Shown here one piece after another: positions 25,113-33,243 of a DNA stretch of 64,000 nucleotides. The DNA comes from an uncultured Acidobacteriota bacterium. Its GTDB lineage: Bacteria; Acidobacteriota; Terriglobia; Bryobacterales; Bryobacteraceae. The notes under the pieces were generated by a model. It was not told the origin of the DNA. It saw only the letters and a program-made list of their open reading frames with translations, and searched no databases. The DNA lies in contig CADEFM010000006.1 in NCBI GenBank assembly GCA_902826605.1, forward strand, positions 62,001 to 126,000, read 5' to 3'. Position 1 is the first letter of the stretch; every line of letters begins with the position of its first letter. Both the position numbers and the translations under genes were made by a program.

Positions 25113-25484
25113 ATGAGAATGGACAAGTGGCTGTGGGCCGCCCGATTCTTCAAGACTCGCGCTCTCGCTACAAAGGCATGTGAATTTGGCAGGGTCGAAT
25201 TCAACGGACAACGTGCTAAAGCTGCCCGTGAGGTCCGAGCCGGCGACTTGCTACAAGTGAAAAACGACAGTGGTGTTTTTCAGGTAGAGGTCATGGCCGT
25301 GAGTGCGATGCGTGGCCCCGCGGCGGTTGCGCAGACGCTCTACCGAGAGACGGAGGCGAGCCTGGGGTTGCGGCTAAAGCTGGATGAAGAGCGCAGAGCG
25401 ATGAGGAATTACGGAGGGTTTCGGGAGGGCAAGCCGACGAAACGTGATCGCCGTGAAATCGGGCGGCTTCGGGGTGAAGCGTGA
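25113..25484 (+). CDS. hslR: S4-domain RNA-binding heat-shock protein (Hsp15-like)
   Basis: A 123-residue protein that begins with the S4 RNA-binding domain, MRMDKWLWAARFFKTRALA and FGRVEFNGQRAKAAREVRAG, followed by a basic tail (KPTKRDRREIGRLRGEA). In E. coli Hsp15 binds stalled 50S subunits that carry peptidyl-tRNA and helps recycle them. Start at 25113 is directly overlapped by the stop codon of a six-codon reading frame (ATG at 25096); no Shine-Dalgarno is visible. It is followed after 77 bases by a Rossmann-fold gene on the same strand. Confidence 0.88.
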   Translation: MRMDKWLWAARFFKTRALATKACEFGRVEFNGQRAKAAREVRAGDLLQVKNDSGVFQVEVMAVSAMRGPAAVAQTLYRETEASLGLRLKLDEERRAMRNYGGFREGKPTKRDRREIGRLRGEA

Positions 25485-25561
25485 CAGCAAAGAACCGCAT
25501 GGCAGCCATTTGCAGTGTCACGGGCGTTGCCAGGGCGTAGTTCCCGCGGCCGGACCACAAC

Positions 25562-26671
25562 ATGAAGACAGTTTCCGTGATCGGAGGCTATGGGATATTC
25601 GGCGGCCGCATCGCCGCCACGTTGGCGAAGCATCCAGTTGCGACGGTCCGCGTCGTCGGCCGGGATGCCGAGGCCGGCGAGCGATTCGCTCATGCAGCCG
25701 GGTGCGAGTTCCGTCGCGCCGATGTGGAGGATCCCCGCTCGTTGCGAGCGGCGCTCGACGGTTCTCACTTGGTCATCCACGCCGCGGGGCCATTCCAGGC
25801 GCGTGACTACCGAGTCGCCGAACTGTGCATTGAACGCGGGATGCATTACCTCGACTTGGCAGATGCGCGGAGCTTCGTCTCGGGGATCGGTGCGCTGGAC
25901 ACGCGTGCGAAGGAACGGGGAGTATTCGTGTCGTCTGGGGCCAGTTCCGTTCCAGCGATCACTCACGCGCTGATTATGTCGTTCTGGGCTGACTTCGAAG
26001 ACATTGACTTTATCCAGATCGCACTCAGCCCTGGAAACCAGAATCCCCGCGGCACATCCACCATCCAGGCGATCCTCAGCTATTTGGGCCGGCCTATCCG
26101 AGTCTGGCAGGACCGCACATGGATCGATCGTCCGGGCTGGGACGACCGCCTCGAATTAGAATTCCCGTTCCCTGTTGGACGCAGGAACGTCTTCAACTGC
26201 GACGTTCCGGACCTCGAACTTTTTCCTGCCGCTTTCAATGCTGCGACGGTCCGTTTCAGCGCGGGATTGGAGCTTGGGTTTATTAATACCGCGCTCTATT
26301 TTCTCGGATCACAGCACCAGCGCGGTCGATTTCACCACCTGGAGCGACGCGCCGACCTCCTGAGGAAACTCTCTCTCGTGCTGTATCCCTTCGGCACGAA
26401 GAACGGCGCCTTGGCGGTGTGGGCGCGGGGGGTCGGCTCCGACGGCACTCCCATAGAACGGAGAGCCGCAATCGTAACAGACAACGACGGCCCTGGAACG
26501 CCCAGTTCTCCTGCTATCGTCATAGCAAAGAAGATCCTTAACACTGGACTCCCGAGCGTGGGAGCATTCCCCTGCATCGGATTTCTGACTCTGGAAGAAA
26601 TCATGGCCGAGCTCATCCCCCAAGGTATTTGGACCGTCCGCGGCGACGCCACCGGCTGGCTTCCAAGATAA
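25562..26671 (+). CDS. Saccharopine-dehydrogenase-like NAD(P)-binding protein
   Basis: A 369-residue protein with an N-terminal Rossmann domain (SVIGGYGIFGGRIAATLAKH) and the saccharopine dehydrogenase-like catalytic half. Other markers are DGSHLVIHAAGPFQARDYRV, MHYLDLADARSFV, and FVSSGASSVPAITHAL. This group includes trans-acting enoyl reductases and carboxynorspermidine dehydrogenase relatives as well as many unassigned reductases, so the substrate is open. It is presumably cytoplasmic. Base composition is like its neighbours. Confidence 0.8.
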   Translation: MKTVSVIGGYGIFGGRIAATLAKHPVATVRVVGRDAEAGERFAHAAGCEFRRADVEDPRSLRAALDGSHLVIHAAGPFQARDYRVAELCIERGMHYLDLADARSFVSGIGALDTRAKERGVFVSSGASSVPAITHALIMSFWADFEDIDFIQIALSPGNQNPRGTSTIQAILSYLGRPIRVWQDRTWIDRPGWDDRLELEFPFPVGRRNVFNCDVPDLELFPAAFNAATVRFSAGLELGFINTALYFLGSQHQRGRFHHLERRADLLRKLSLVLYPFGTKNGALAVWARGVGSDGTPIERRAAIVTDNDGPGTPSSPAIVIAKKILNTGLPSVGAFPCIGFLTLEEIMAELIPQGIWTVRGDATGWLPR

Positions 26672-26701
26672 AGCGCCCGCCCGTTGTCCCACATTCCACG
26701 C

Positions 26702-26707
26702 TAGGAT
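26702..26707 (+). promoter_or_regulatory. -10-like box for the PEBP gene, leaderless spacing
   Basis: TAGGAT six bases before the ATG at 26714, with no Shine-Dalgarno in between. Confidence 0.4.
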
Positions 26708-26713
26708 AGTCCC

Positions 26714-27307
26714 ATGCGACTACTTGTTTCTTCGACGATCATTGTTTGCGCACCTTTCCTGTTATCTGCGCAAAATACTCCGCCCGCCGGTGGCGCCGCG
26801 CCAGCCATGACTTTGACTATCCCGGGATTTCCCGACGGCGGCCAGATTCCTGTTAAGTTCAGTCAGGCCGCTCCGGGCGTTGCGGTTGGCGAGGGTACGT
26901 CGCCGGCGATGAGCTGGGCCAACGTGCCGGCTGGCACACAGAGTTTCTTCCTCCATATGCACGATATGGATCTCGCCCGCAACAAGACCACTGACGATCA
27001 GGCGCACTGGGTCCTGTGGAATATCCCGGCGACCGCGACCGGCCTGCCCGAAGGCGTGTCCAAGGGATCGCAATTGCCTGACGGAAGTTATCAGATCAGC
27101 GCTACAGGACCCATGTACCGCGGTCCAGGGGCTGGCGCGAATGGTCCGTTCCACCACTACGTGTTTGAGCTCTTCGCCCTAGATACCAAACTGGACGTCA
27201 AACCAACGGCCGACGCCTTCGAAACGCGCGCCAACGTGATCAAGGCAATTCAAGGTCACATTCTGGGAAAAGCGGTCTACGGGGGCCTCTTTCGCCGGCC
27301 GCAATAG
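26714..27307 (+). CDS. Exported YbhB/YbcL-type PEBP-family protein
   Basis: A 197-residue phosphatidylethanolamine-binding-protein-family member. Signal peptide residues 1-19 (cleavage LSA before Gln). Family markers are GEGTSPAMSWANVPAGTQSF, MHDMD (in place of the usual DPD), HWVLWNIPATATGLPEG, and the C-terminal strand FHHYVFELFALDTKLD. The bacterial proteins have no settled role; some bind small ligands or inhibit kinases in trans. The next gene starts 75 bases on in the same direction. Confidence 0.9.
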   Translation: MRLLVSSTIIVCAPFLLSAQNTPPAGGAAPAMTLTIPGFPDGGQIPVKFSQAAPGVAVGEGTSPAMSWANVPAGTQSFFLHMHDMDLARNKTTDDQAHWVLWNIPATATGLPEGVSKGSQLPDGSYQISATGPMYRGPGAGANGPFHHYVFELFALDTKLDVKPTADAFETRANVIKAIQGHILGKAVYGGLFRRPQ

Positions 27308-27382
27308 CCGCTCAGAAATCTTGCTTGAACGATACCGAGTTCGAATCGACGGTACCCGCGAGCACTCTGGTGAAGGTCGAAG

Positions 27383-28129
27383 GTGATGGTGGATGGCACG
27401 ACGCTAGCGATCATCGCGATCCTGTTTTTGGGAGCGCTGGTCCGTTCGAGTTTTGGATTTGGGGAGGCGCTGGTTTCCGTCCCCCTTCTCGCGCTGGTTA
27501 TGCCGGTCGAGCAGGCCGCTCCGATTGCGGTTCTCGTATCGATAACGATCGCGCTGATGATCCTTGTTCAGGACTGGCGCAAGATACATTTCCACAGCAC
27601 GGGGTGGCTGATACTTTCCACTTTCTTGGGTATCCCCGTGGGTCTCTGGGTGCTGCGTGCGCTCCCGGAAGGGGTGGTCAAGGCGACGCTGGCCGTCATC
27701 ATCGTGGGGTTCTCGATGCACGCGCTTCTCAACCGGGGCCGACATACTCTGAATGACGACCGACTAGCGTGGCTGTTCGGATTCCAAGCGGGAGTGCTGG
27801 GAGGGGCCTATGGAATGAACGGCCCGCCCCTCGCGATTTATGGTTCGTTGCGGCGGTGGCATCCCGAGCATTTCCGCGCGACATTGCAGGCGTACTTCCT
27901 TCCTGCAGGCATCGCGGGCATGGGAGGCTATTGGGTGGCGGGATTATGGACGCCTGCGGTGAACCACTTCTACTGGGTGTCGCTTCCTGGAGTCGTGCTG
28001 GCGGTGGTGGCGGGGCGAACCATCAATGCGCGCATCCGCCCGCACCGGTTTAACACCTACATATACGCCGGATTGATGGTGATCGGCGTGGTACTGCTGC
28101 TCCAAGCGCTCCCCGTGTGGCGCGGATAG
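27383..28129 (+). CDS. TauE/SafE (TSUP)-family membrane transporter
   Basis: A 248-residue integral membrane protein with seven or eight helices in two related halves, as in the TSUP family that exports sulfite, sulfoacetate or other small organosulfur anions. Markers are the first-half GALVRSSFGFGEALVSVPLL and the second-half GFQAGVLGGAYGMNGPPLAI. The ATG at 27383 is followed by another ATG; the frame begins within GGTGATGGTGG, a moderate ribosome binding context. Substrate not evident from neighbours. Bases 28130-28332 hold no gene I can support. Confidence 0.85.
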   Translation: MMVDGTTLAIIAILFLGALVRSSFGFGEALVSVPLLALVMPVEQAAPIAVLVSITIALMILVQDWRKIHFHSTGWLILSTFLGIPVGLWVLRALPEGVVKATLAVIIVGFSMHALLNRGRHTLNDDRLAWLFGFQAGVLGGAYGMNGPPLAIYGSLRRWHPEHFRATLQAYFLPAGIAGMGGYWVAGLWTPAVNHFYWVSLPGVVLAVVAGRTINARIRPHRFNTYIYAGLMVIGVVLLLQALPVWRG

Positions 28130-28332
28130 CACTACGATTGTTCTGCCGGCACTAGCAGGCACCAAGATGGTAGTTGCCGGCGCAGGAGGCTTGCCGACGA
28201 AAATTCTGACACAGTGTGAGTGGCTTCCGGCTATGCGGATCCGTGCAAGAATGTCATTCCAAATTGCAGTCACGTATTGCTATCGTTGGTCGTATGACTC
28301 GCGCGCCGGGCGGGATCCCCCGTGTCGCACGG

Positions 28333-28340
28333 TGTACACT
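28333..28340 (+). promoter_or_regulatory. TGTACACT element upstream of the gene at 28385
   Basis: TGTACACT with TACACT as candidate -10; the same octamer precedes the NHL gene at 13439. It is 12 bases before the ATG of a short reading frame at 28353 and five bases before an in-frame TTG that could instead be a leaderless start of the main gene. Confidence 0.4.
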
Positions 28341-28352
28341 ATTCGTTGGCCC

Positions 28353-28388
28353 ATGAGCGAGATTGGTTTAGGCCCAATCGTCGTATGA
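28353..28388 (+). CDS. Possible leader mini-ORF (11 codons) overlapping the next start
   Basis: ATG, then SEIGLGPIVV, then TGA. The stop overlaps the ATG at 28385 (ATGA). The downstream gene has no Shine-Dalgarno, so coupled re-initiation is possible. The spacing from the -10-like box (12 bases) is the same as for the short frame at 35994. Too short to prove by coding statistics. Confidence 0.3.
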   Translation: MSEIGLGPIVV

Positions 28389-29209
28389 TCTACTCTCTGG
28401 TTTCGTCGCTGATTCTTCTGCTTCTGACCCCTGAGCGCGGTCTGAGCCAGATTGGCGACCCGGGCCAATACCCAGGCCAGCGGCAATTTTTTCAGAACGG
28501 CGATGCGGATCAAGTCATCGCACAAGCTCGAGATGAGGCATTCACTTTCAGCGAAACGCTCCCGAACTACGTGGTTAAGCAGTATACGACGCGATACGTG
28601 ACAACGGGTGTGCGCGGAGACCGGACGTCTTGGCAAGTGATCGATACCGTAACTGCGGACGTCGTTTTTGAAGATGGCAAAGAGAGTTATAAGAACGTAC
28701 TCGTTAACGGGAAGCCCCCAAGAGAAGCATTGGAAAAGACGGGTGCTTGGTCCACAGGTGAGTTTTCGAGCGCGATGCAGGATATCCTGTCGCCCGCCAC
28801 AGATGCGGATTTTCGCAACAAACGCTTGACCACGATCGTGAATCGTCCGGCGTTCCGTTACGACTTCACGGTTGATCCTCGGAACTCGCACTGGAATATG
28901 CGTACCGAGAGGGAAACTTACTCGCCGGGGTATTCAGGGGCGATATGGTTTGACCAGAGAAGTTCTCGTGTGCTGAGAATTGAGAGTTCGGCGGAGAAGA
29001 TTCCGCAAGCGTTTCCATTGGACAGGGTGGAGTCGGCAATCGAATACGACTTCGTACCGATCGGAACCGTGCAGTATCTGCTGCCGGTGCACTCCGAGGC
29101 GCTGAGCTGCAGACGGGGCACCGGCGAATGCACTCGAAACGTGATCGACTTCCGGAACTACAGGAGATTTGGGGCGGAGACGAACATCAAGTTTGGATCG
29201 GACAAGTAG
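28385..29209 (+). CDS. Exported protein of unknown function, acidobacterial type
   Basis: A 274-residue exported protein. The start at 28385 gives a clean signal peptide (MIYSLVSSLILLLLTPERG, cleavage GLS before Gln). The mature part looks like a LolA-like or outer-membrane lipoprotein-sorting fold: DVVFEDGKESYKNVLVNGKP, STGEFSSAMQDILSP, RYDFTVDPRNSHWNMRTE, GAIWFDQRSSRVLRIES, and a closing CRRGTGECTRNVIDFRNYRR with two cysteines. I know similar proteins only from Acidobacteriota and no function. An upstream in-frame TTG at 28346 is an alternative leaderless start that would add 13 mostly charged residues. Confidence 0.6.
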   Translation: MIYSLVSSLILLLLTPERGLSQIGDPGQYPGQRQFFQNGDADQVIAQARDEAFTFSETLPNYVVKQYTTRYVTTGVRGDRTSWQVIDTVTADVVFEDGKESYKNVLVNGKPPREALEKTGAWSTGEFSSAMQDILSPATDADFRNKRLTTIVNRPAFRYDFTVDPRNSHWNMRTERETYSPGYSGAIWFDQRSSRVLRIESSAEKIPQAFPLDRVESAIEYDFVPIGTVQYLLPVHSEALSCRRGTGECTRNVIDFRNYRRFGAETNIKFGSDK

Positions 29210-29349
29210 CCGGTCCTCTGACAGTTATCACCGGAGCAACCCGCTGCGTTTCTACCGGCCTGTGTTAAACTCCTTTGAAACTACGGATCATACTAGCGCT
29301 TGAAGGTGCATAGACCGGGCTTGACAATGATCTAAGGAGGGTGCCGACT

Positions 29350-30204
29350 ATGGGTTCAACCAGACGCACAATACTGGCCGCTGGAGCCGCGGCAGCGGCG
29401 ACGGCCGCCGCGCCGCGCGTATTTGCTCAGCAGGCGGGCAAGGGAGGGACAGGCAAGTTTTACGAAAAAGGCTCTGTTCGCATCTACTACGAGGAAGCCG
29501 GGTCCGGTTTCCCGCTGATGCTGCTTCCCGGCGGGGGATTGAACTCGACCATCGCGTTCTTCACGGGCAACCCGCCATTCAACGCCATTGAGGAGTTCAA
29601 GGGCGACTATCGCTGCATCACGGCAGACCTGCGCAATGCTCCCAGCGGCCAGTCCACCGGCCCTGTCGAGGCCGACCGGCCGTGGGAATCCTACGCCGAT
29701 GACCACCTCGGCCTGATGGATCATCTGGGCATCGACAAGTTCATGGTGATGGGTTTCTGTATTGGCGGCCCCTTCGCCTGGAGTCTCTTGAAGCGCGCGC
29801 CCAATCGTATTGTGGCGGCCGTGATGGCGCAGCCCGTGGGCTGGCGTCCGGAGATGCGCGACCCCACGCACCCAGGCAGATTTTGGAAGACCTGGAGTCC
29901 GGCGCTGACTGCTAAGCGGCCCGAGATCACAATGCAGACGGCCGACAAATTTACGACTAAGATGTTCGAAACCGATCCCGACTTCGTCTTCACAGTGACA
30001 CGCGATTTCGTGCGTGGTTGCCAAAACCCGATCCTGGTGATGCCGGATGATGTCCCCTCTCACCCGTACGCAGTCGCCATGGAGTGCGCAATGCTCGCTC
30101 CGAATGCCGAAGTCAGTATGTACCCGTGGAAGGTCCCTAAAGAACGCATTCCCCTGGCGGTGCGCCAAATCCATTCTTTTCTCCGGGCACATCGCCCAGC
30201 TTAG
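29350..30204 (+). CDS. Tat-exported alpha/beta hydrolase with Cys nucleophile position
   Basis: A 284-residue alpha/beta hydrolase. AAGGAGG lies nine bases before the ATG at 29350. The N-terminus STRRTILAAGAAAAATAAA with a twin-arginine suggests Tat export, cleavage VFA before QQ. The oxyanion region is LLPGGGLNS and the nucleophile elbow reads GFCIGG, with Cys137 where most hydrolases have Ser. Dienelactone hydrolase is the best-known family with Cys there. The His is probably the one in VRQIHSF near the end. Loss of esterase activity, or a lactone substrate, are both possible. Confidence 0.8.
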   Translation: MGSTRRTILAAGAAAAATAAAPRVFAQQAGKGGTGKFYEKGSVRIYYEEAGSGFPLMLLPGGGLNSTIAFFTGNPPFNAIEEFKGDYRCITADLRNAPSGQSTGPVEADRPWESYADDHLGLMDHLGIDKFMVMGFCIGGPFAWSLLKRAPNRIVAAVMAQPVGWRPEMRDPTHPGRFWKTWSPALTAKRPEITMQTADKFTTKMFETDPDFVFTVTRDFVRGCQNPILVMPDDVPSHPYAVAMECAMLAPNAEVSMYPWKVPKERIPLAVRQIHSFLRAHRPA

Positions 30205-30336
30205 ACAGCGGAGCCCATACGAGAGGGCGGGAGCGAGGCCCGCATACCGTCGAACTGGTACTGAGGCATTTGTGGTTGATTTTGAAGAAATCGCTGCTTG
30301 AATTGCTCGAATCTCCTGCGCCTCCCGAGCTTGTGC

Positions 30337-30342
30337 TAAAGT
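30337..30342 (+). promoter_or_regulatory. -10-like box for paralogue 3, leaderless spacing
   Basis: TAAAGT seven bases before the GTG at 30350; no Shine-Dalgarno before that GTG. Confidence 0.35.
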
Positions 30343-30349
30343 GTGACCC

Positions 30350-31159
30350 GTGAGGTTTGGAATGACCAGAATCACCGTCTCCTTTCTCGCTAGCGCCGTG
30401 TTCCTAGGGGCTCAGACACCGCCCCAGAGTGCGGCTGATCCACCGCAGGCCTCCTTCGGATTGCAGGATGCCACGATCATCCAGCGGCTCGCGCAGACCA
30501 AACCTGCCATCGGTAAAGGCGCACCTGTGCCGCGGCTGGCGGATGGGAAGCCGGATCTCTCGGGACCCTGGCAGCCCAACGCAATTCGTGAAAACGTCAG
30601 TCTGGCAGCGACAGGCGTGCAGATTCCTTTTCGTCCCGAAGCCAAGGCAGTCTACGACCAGCGCCTGGGCACGCTCGGGAAAGATGATCCGGAAGCTCGC
30701 TGCCTGCCGCCAGGAGTGCCGCGGCTAACGACGACTCCTTACCCGTTCCGCTTCTTGCAGGTTCCGGGCTTGATCGTGATTATTTATGAGGGCGGTTCGC
30801 AGACGTTCCGGCAGATTTTCATGGACGGGCGCAAGCATTCGAAATTCGCCGAGGAGCTGTGGAATGGCGAATCGGTTGGCCACTGGGAAGATGACACTCT
30901 GGTGGTGGAGACGGTTGGCTTTAACGAAAAGACATGGATCGACGCAGCCGGCGCCCCGCACTCCAAAGAGATGAAGGTGACAGAGCGGATCCGCCTGCTC
31001 GACGCCGAGAACATGGAAATCGTGAGCATAGTGGACGATCCACGGATGTACACCAAACCCTGGTCGTTCACGACCTATCCCAAGAGGCTGAACGGCGAGA
31101 TTCTCGAATATATCTGCAATGAGAACGAAGCGGACGTGCGGCACCTGGTCGGGAAGTAG
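30350..31159 (+). CDS. Exported Trp-rich protein of unknown function (paralogue 3 of 3)
   Basis: A 269-residue member of the family also seen at 14650 and 23066, closest to the latter. Signal peptide about residues 1-20 (cleavage LGA before Gln). Markers: LADGKPDLSGPWQPN, CLPPGVPRLTTTPYPF, LIVIIYEGGSQTFRQIFMDG, the core SVGHWEDDTLVVETVGFNEK, PHSKEMKVTERIRLLD and DDPRMYTKPW. Start is GTG at 30350 if the transcript is leaderless, or ATG at 30362 with GAGG upstream. It is followed 32 bases later by a VWA-domain gene. Function unknown. Confidence 0.7.
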   Translation: MRFGMTRITVSFLASAVFLGAQTPPQSAADPPQASFGLQDATIIQRLAQTKPAIGKGAPVPRLADGKPDLSGPWQPNAIRENVSLAATGVQIPFRPEAKAVYDQRLGTLGKDDPEARCLPPGVPRLTTTPYPFRFLQVPGLIVIIYEGGSQTFRQIFMDGRKHSKFAEELWNGESVGHWEDDTLVVETVGFNEKTWIDAAGAPHSKEMKVTERIRLLDAENMEIVSIVDDPRMYTKPWSFTTYPKRLNGEILEYICNENEADVRHLVGK

Positions 31160-31179
31160 CGAGAGGCCACCCTAACGCG

Positions 31180-31185
31180 GACAAT
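31180..31185 (+). promoter_or_regulatory. -10-like box for the VWA gene, leaderless spacing
   Basis: GACAAT six bases before the ATG at 31192. The match to a -10 is only partial, but the spacing repeats that of other genes here. Confidence 0.25.
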
Positions 31186-31191
31186 TCAGTT

Positions 31192-32151
31192 ATGCGGTAC
31201 CTGATTTTTCTGGCGGTGATATGCCTCAATGCCCAGGACACCGTGATTCGGACAACCGTGCCACTGATTTTGGTGCCGGTTACCGTGACGGGTCATCGGG
31301 GTAAAACAATCGATGGGCTTGCGGAGTCAGATTTCGTGGTGCTCGATAATGGCAAACCCGTGAAGCATAATCTCGAAACTGCAAATCAGCCGATTGCGTT
31401 GGTGGTGGCTATCCAAACCAGCGCCATTGCTGGTCCGGCGCTGGCGAAGATTCAAAAAATTGGGAGCATGTTTGAGCCGCTCGTCGTCGGTGCACGAGGA
31501 GTGGCTGCGATCGTGACGTACTCAGACGAGATAAAGGTGTGGCAAGACTTTACCCATAGCGCCGGTGAATTCACCCAGCGCATGCGCAAGATCGAACCGG
31601 ACGGCCGTTCCCGTACTGAAGCACGAATGAACGACGCGGTGCTGGAGGCCGTGAAGATGTTGGAGGATCGTCCTAAGTTCAGGCGAGTGCTGGTAGTAAT
31701 CGGAGAGAGTCGGGATCGCGGTAGCCTGGCCAAACTTCAGGAAGCGGTCACCAGAGCGCAGTCGGCCAACGTCACGATATATCCTGCGAACTATTCGGCG
31801 TATAAGACAAGCTACACATCGCGCGGCGCCGAACGCTTTGAAGGCTCAGGACGCCGGGTGTACGATACCGACCCAGGGAACTTGCTTGCGGTGTTCACGG
31901 AGATCGGCCGGCTAGGAAAAGAAAACGCAGGCGATGCGCTGGCCAAGTATACGGGCGGCGAGAAAGCGTCCTTTACTAAATTTGCTGGACTGGAACAAGT
32001 GATTGCGAAGGTTGGGGAGGATTTACATTCCCAATATCTGCTTAGTTTCCAGGGCGACGTTACTGAAAGCAAGATGTATCACGCGATCGCCGTTCACGTG
32101 AGACATGCGGACGCAGTTGTTCGATCCCGGCCAGGATATTGGCCTGAGTAA
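31192..32151 (+). CDS. Exported VWFA-related domain protein
   Basis: A 319-residue exported protein of the VWFA-related type common in Acidobacteriota. A short signal peptide (residues 1-16, cleavage LNA before Gln) is followed by a beta domain (LILVPVTVTGHRGKTIDGLA, FVVLDNGKPVKHNLE) and the VWA core (about 65-310). The first MIDAS strand reads LVVAIQTSAIAGP, where a metal-binding DxSxS is expected, so the metal site looks incomplete. Ligand or partner unknown. It is downstream of paralogue 3 and convergent with the VOC gene. Confidence 0.75.
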   Translation: MRYLIFLAVICLNAQDTVIRTTVPLILVPVTVTGHRGKTIDGLAESDFVVLDNGKPVKHNLETANQPIALVVAIQTSAIAGPALAKIQKIGSMFEPLVVGARGVAAIVTYSDEIKVWQDFTHSAGEFTQRMRKIEPDGRSRTEARMNDAVLEAVKMLEDRPKFRRVLVVIGESRDRGSLAKLQEAVTRAQSANVTIYPANYSAYKTSYTSRGAERFEGSGRRVYDTDPGNLLAVFTEIGRLGKENAGDALAKYTGGEKASFTKFAGLEQVIAKVGEDLHSQYLLSFQGDVTESKMYHAIAVHVRHADAVVRSRPGYWPE

Positions 32152-32190
32152 ATGCGAGCGATGTAGCGGCCACTAGGGGAGTGGCTTACC

Positions 32191-33057
32191 TCAGTCTGCG
32201 GGGAGGCCTTCGGTCAACTCAATGCGCGTTCCCACTGGATCTGTGATAAAGGCGCTCTTCAGCGCTGTGCCCGGCACTGTCCGGTAGGGTAAATCCAAGG
32301 TCACACCTTGAGCTTCAAGTTTCTTACAGAAGGCCGCCAGATCCTTAACCTCGAAACCGATACGGTCGATGGAGCGGCCCTTGGTTGGCAGCGGTAGTTC
32401 GGTGGCGGGATTAAAGTCTATTTCGCCGCCGTACTGCCCTGGAAACTTTGCGGCCATAATCGTATTGCGGCGAAGGCCGGCCTCCGCCCCCAAGGTTTTG
32501 GCGTACCATGCACGAAGGCCTTCCCGATCCGGGATATTCATGTGGATGTGATGACTCGCCGCTGGAACAGTTAGCGTTTTGTCTTCGGTAAACTCGACCC
32601 GGACGCCATCCGGAAATACCACAGTGAATTGACAAGCCGGGGTTCCCGGTGCGGTGGCGCACCCATCCGCTTTGTAGCCGTCGGCGGCGACTTCAATGTT
32701 GGCGGCGGTGATCTTGGCCTTCACATCCGCGTAACTCTTGATCAGGAAGCCAAGGTGATTTACACTGGACCCGCCCGAGCCCCCCGCCGGCTCTCCTTGT
32801 TCGAGAACGATGAATAGGCCCGGCAGTTTGAGCAGTTCCAAGGATCCGCTGTGCGTCACCTTGGCGGCGAAGATGTCGATCCAAAGTTTTTTGTGTTGCG
32901 CTGGATTCCGCACAATCAGATGGGCCTGTCCGATTGATACGCCACTCTCGTTCGGGCCGGCTATTTGGGCGAAGAGAGAAGCACTGGACGCGAATAGAAA
33001 GACCATCGCCGTCGCCGCGGCGCCTGCTGCCAGTCTCGTGCGTTTGCTCGAATCCAT
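32191..33057 (-). CDS. Exported VOC-superfamily (glyoxalase/dioxygenase-like) protein
   Basis: A 288-residue protein with two VOC modules: about residues 45-150 (VSIGQAHLIVRNPAQHKKLW ... VFPDGVRVEFTED) and 165-288 (HHIHMNIPDREGLRAWYAKT ... FITDPVGTRIELTEGL). AAGGAGG stands before the ATG at 33057. A Tat- or Sec-like signal with KRTR and a hydrophobic stretch ends LFA before Gln. Cytoplasmic relatives are glyoxalases and extradiol dioxygenases. Metal ligands at His167/169 and the last Glu are likely, but the reaction is unknown. Export is unusual for this superfamily. Confidence 0.8.
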   Translation of the reverse strand: MDSSKRTRLAAGAAATAMVFLFASSASLFAQIAGPNESGVSIGQAHLIVRNPAQHKKLWIDIFAAKVTHSGSLELLKLPGLFIVLEQGEPAGGSGGSSVNHLGFLIKSYADVKAKITAANIEVAADGYKADGCATAPGTPACQFTVVFPDGVRVEFTEDKTLTVPAASHHIHMNIPDREGLRAWYAKTLGAEAGLRRNTIMAAKFPGQYGGEIDFNPATELPLPTKGRSIDRIGFEVKDLAAFCKKLEAQGVTLDLPYRTVPGTALKSAFITDPVGTRIELTEGLPAD

Positions 33058-33243
33058 AATCGCGTCCTCCTTGCGTGCGGCTCCAATCGCGAGAGTGCTT
33101 CGCGGATTACAGAAGCACGCGTGAGCCGTCGTGCGCAAAAAGTGTAACACAGGTTTCTTGGTGCTGAGGCATCAGTGGATCGCCTGCGATATCATAGCTC
33201 AGTGCAGGAGTCCAGGTTTAGAAAAATGGAAGGACGAAAACCG

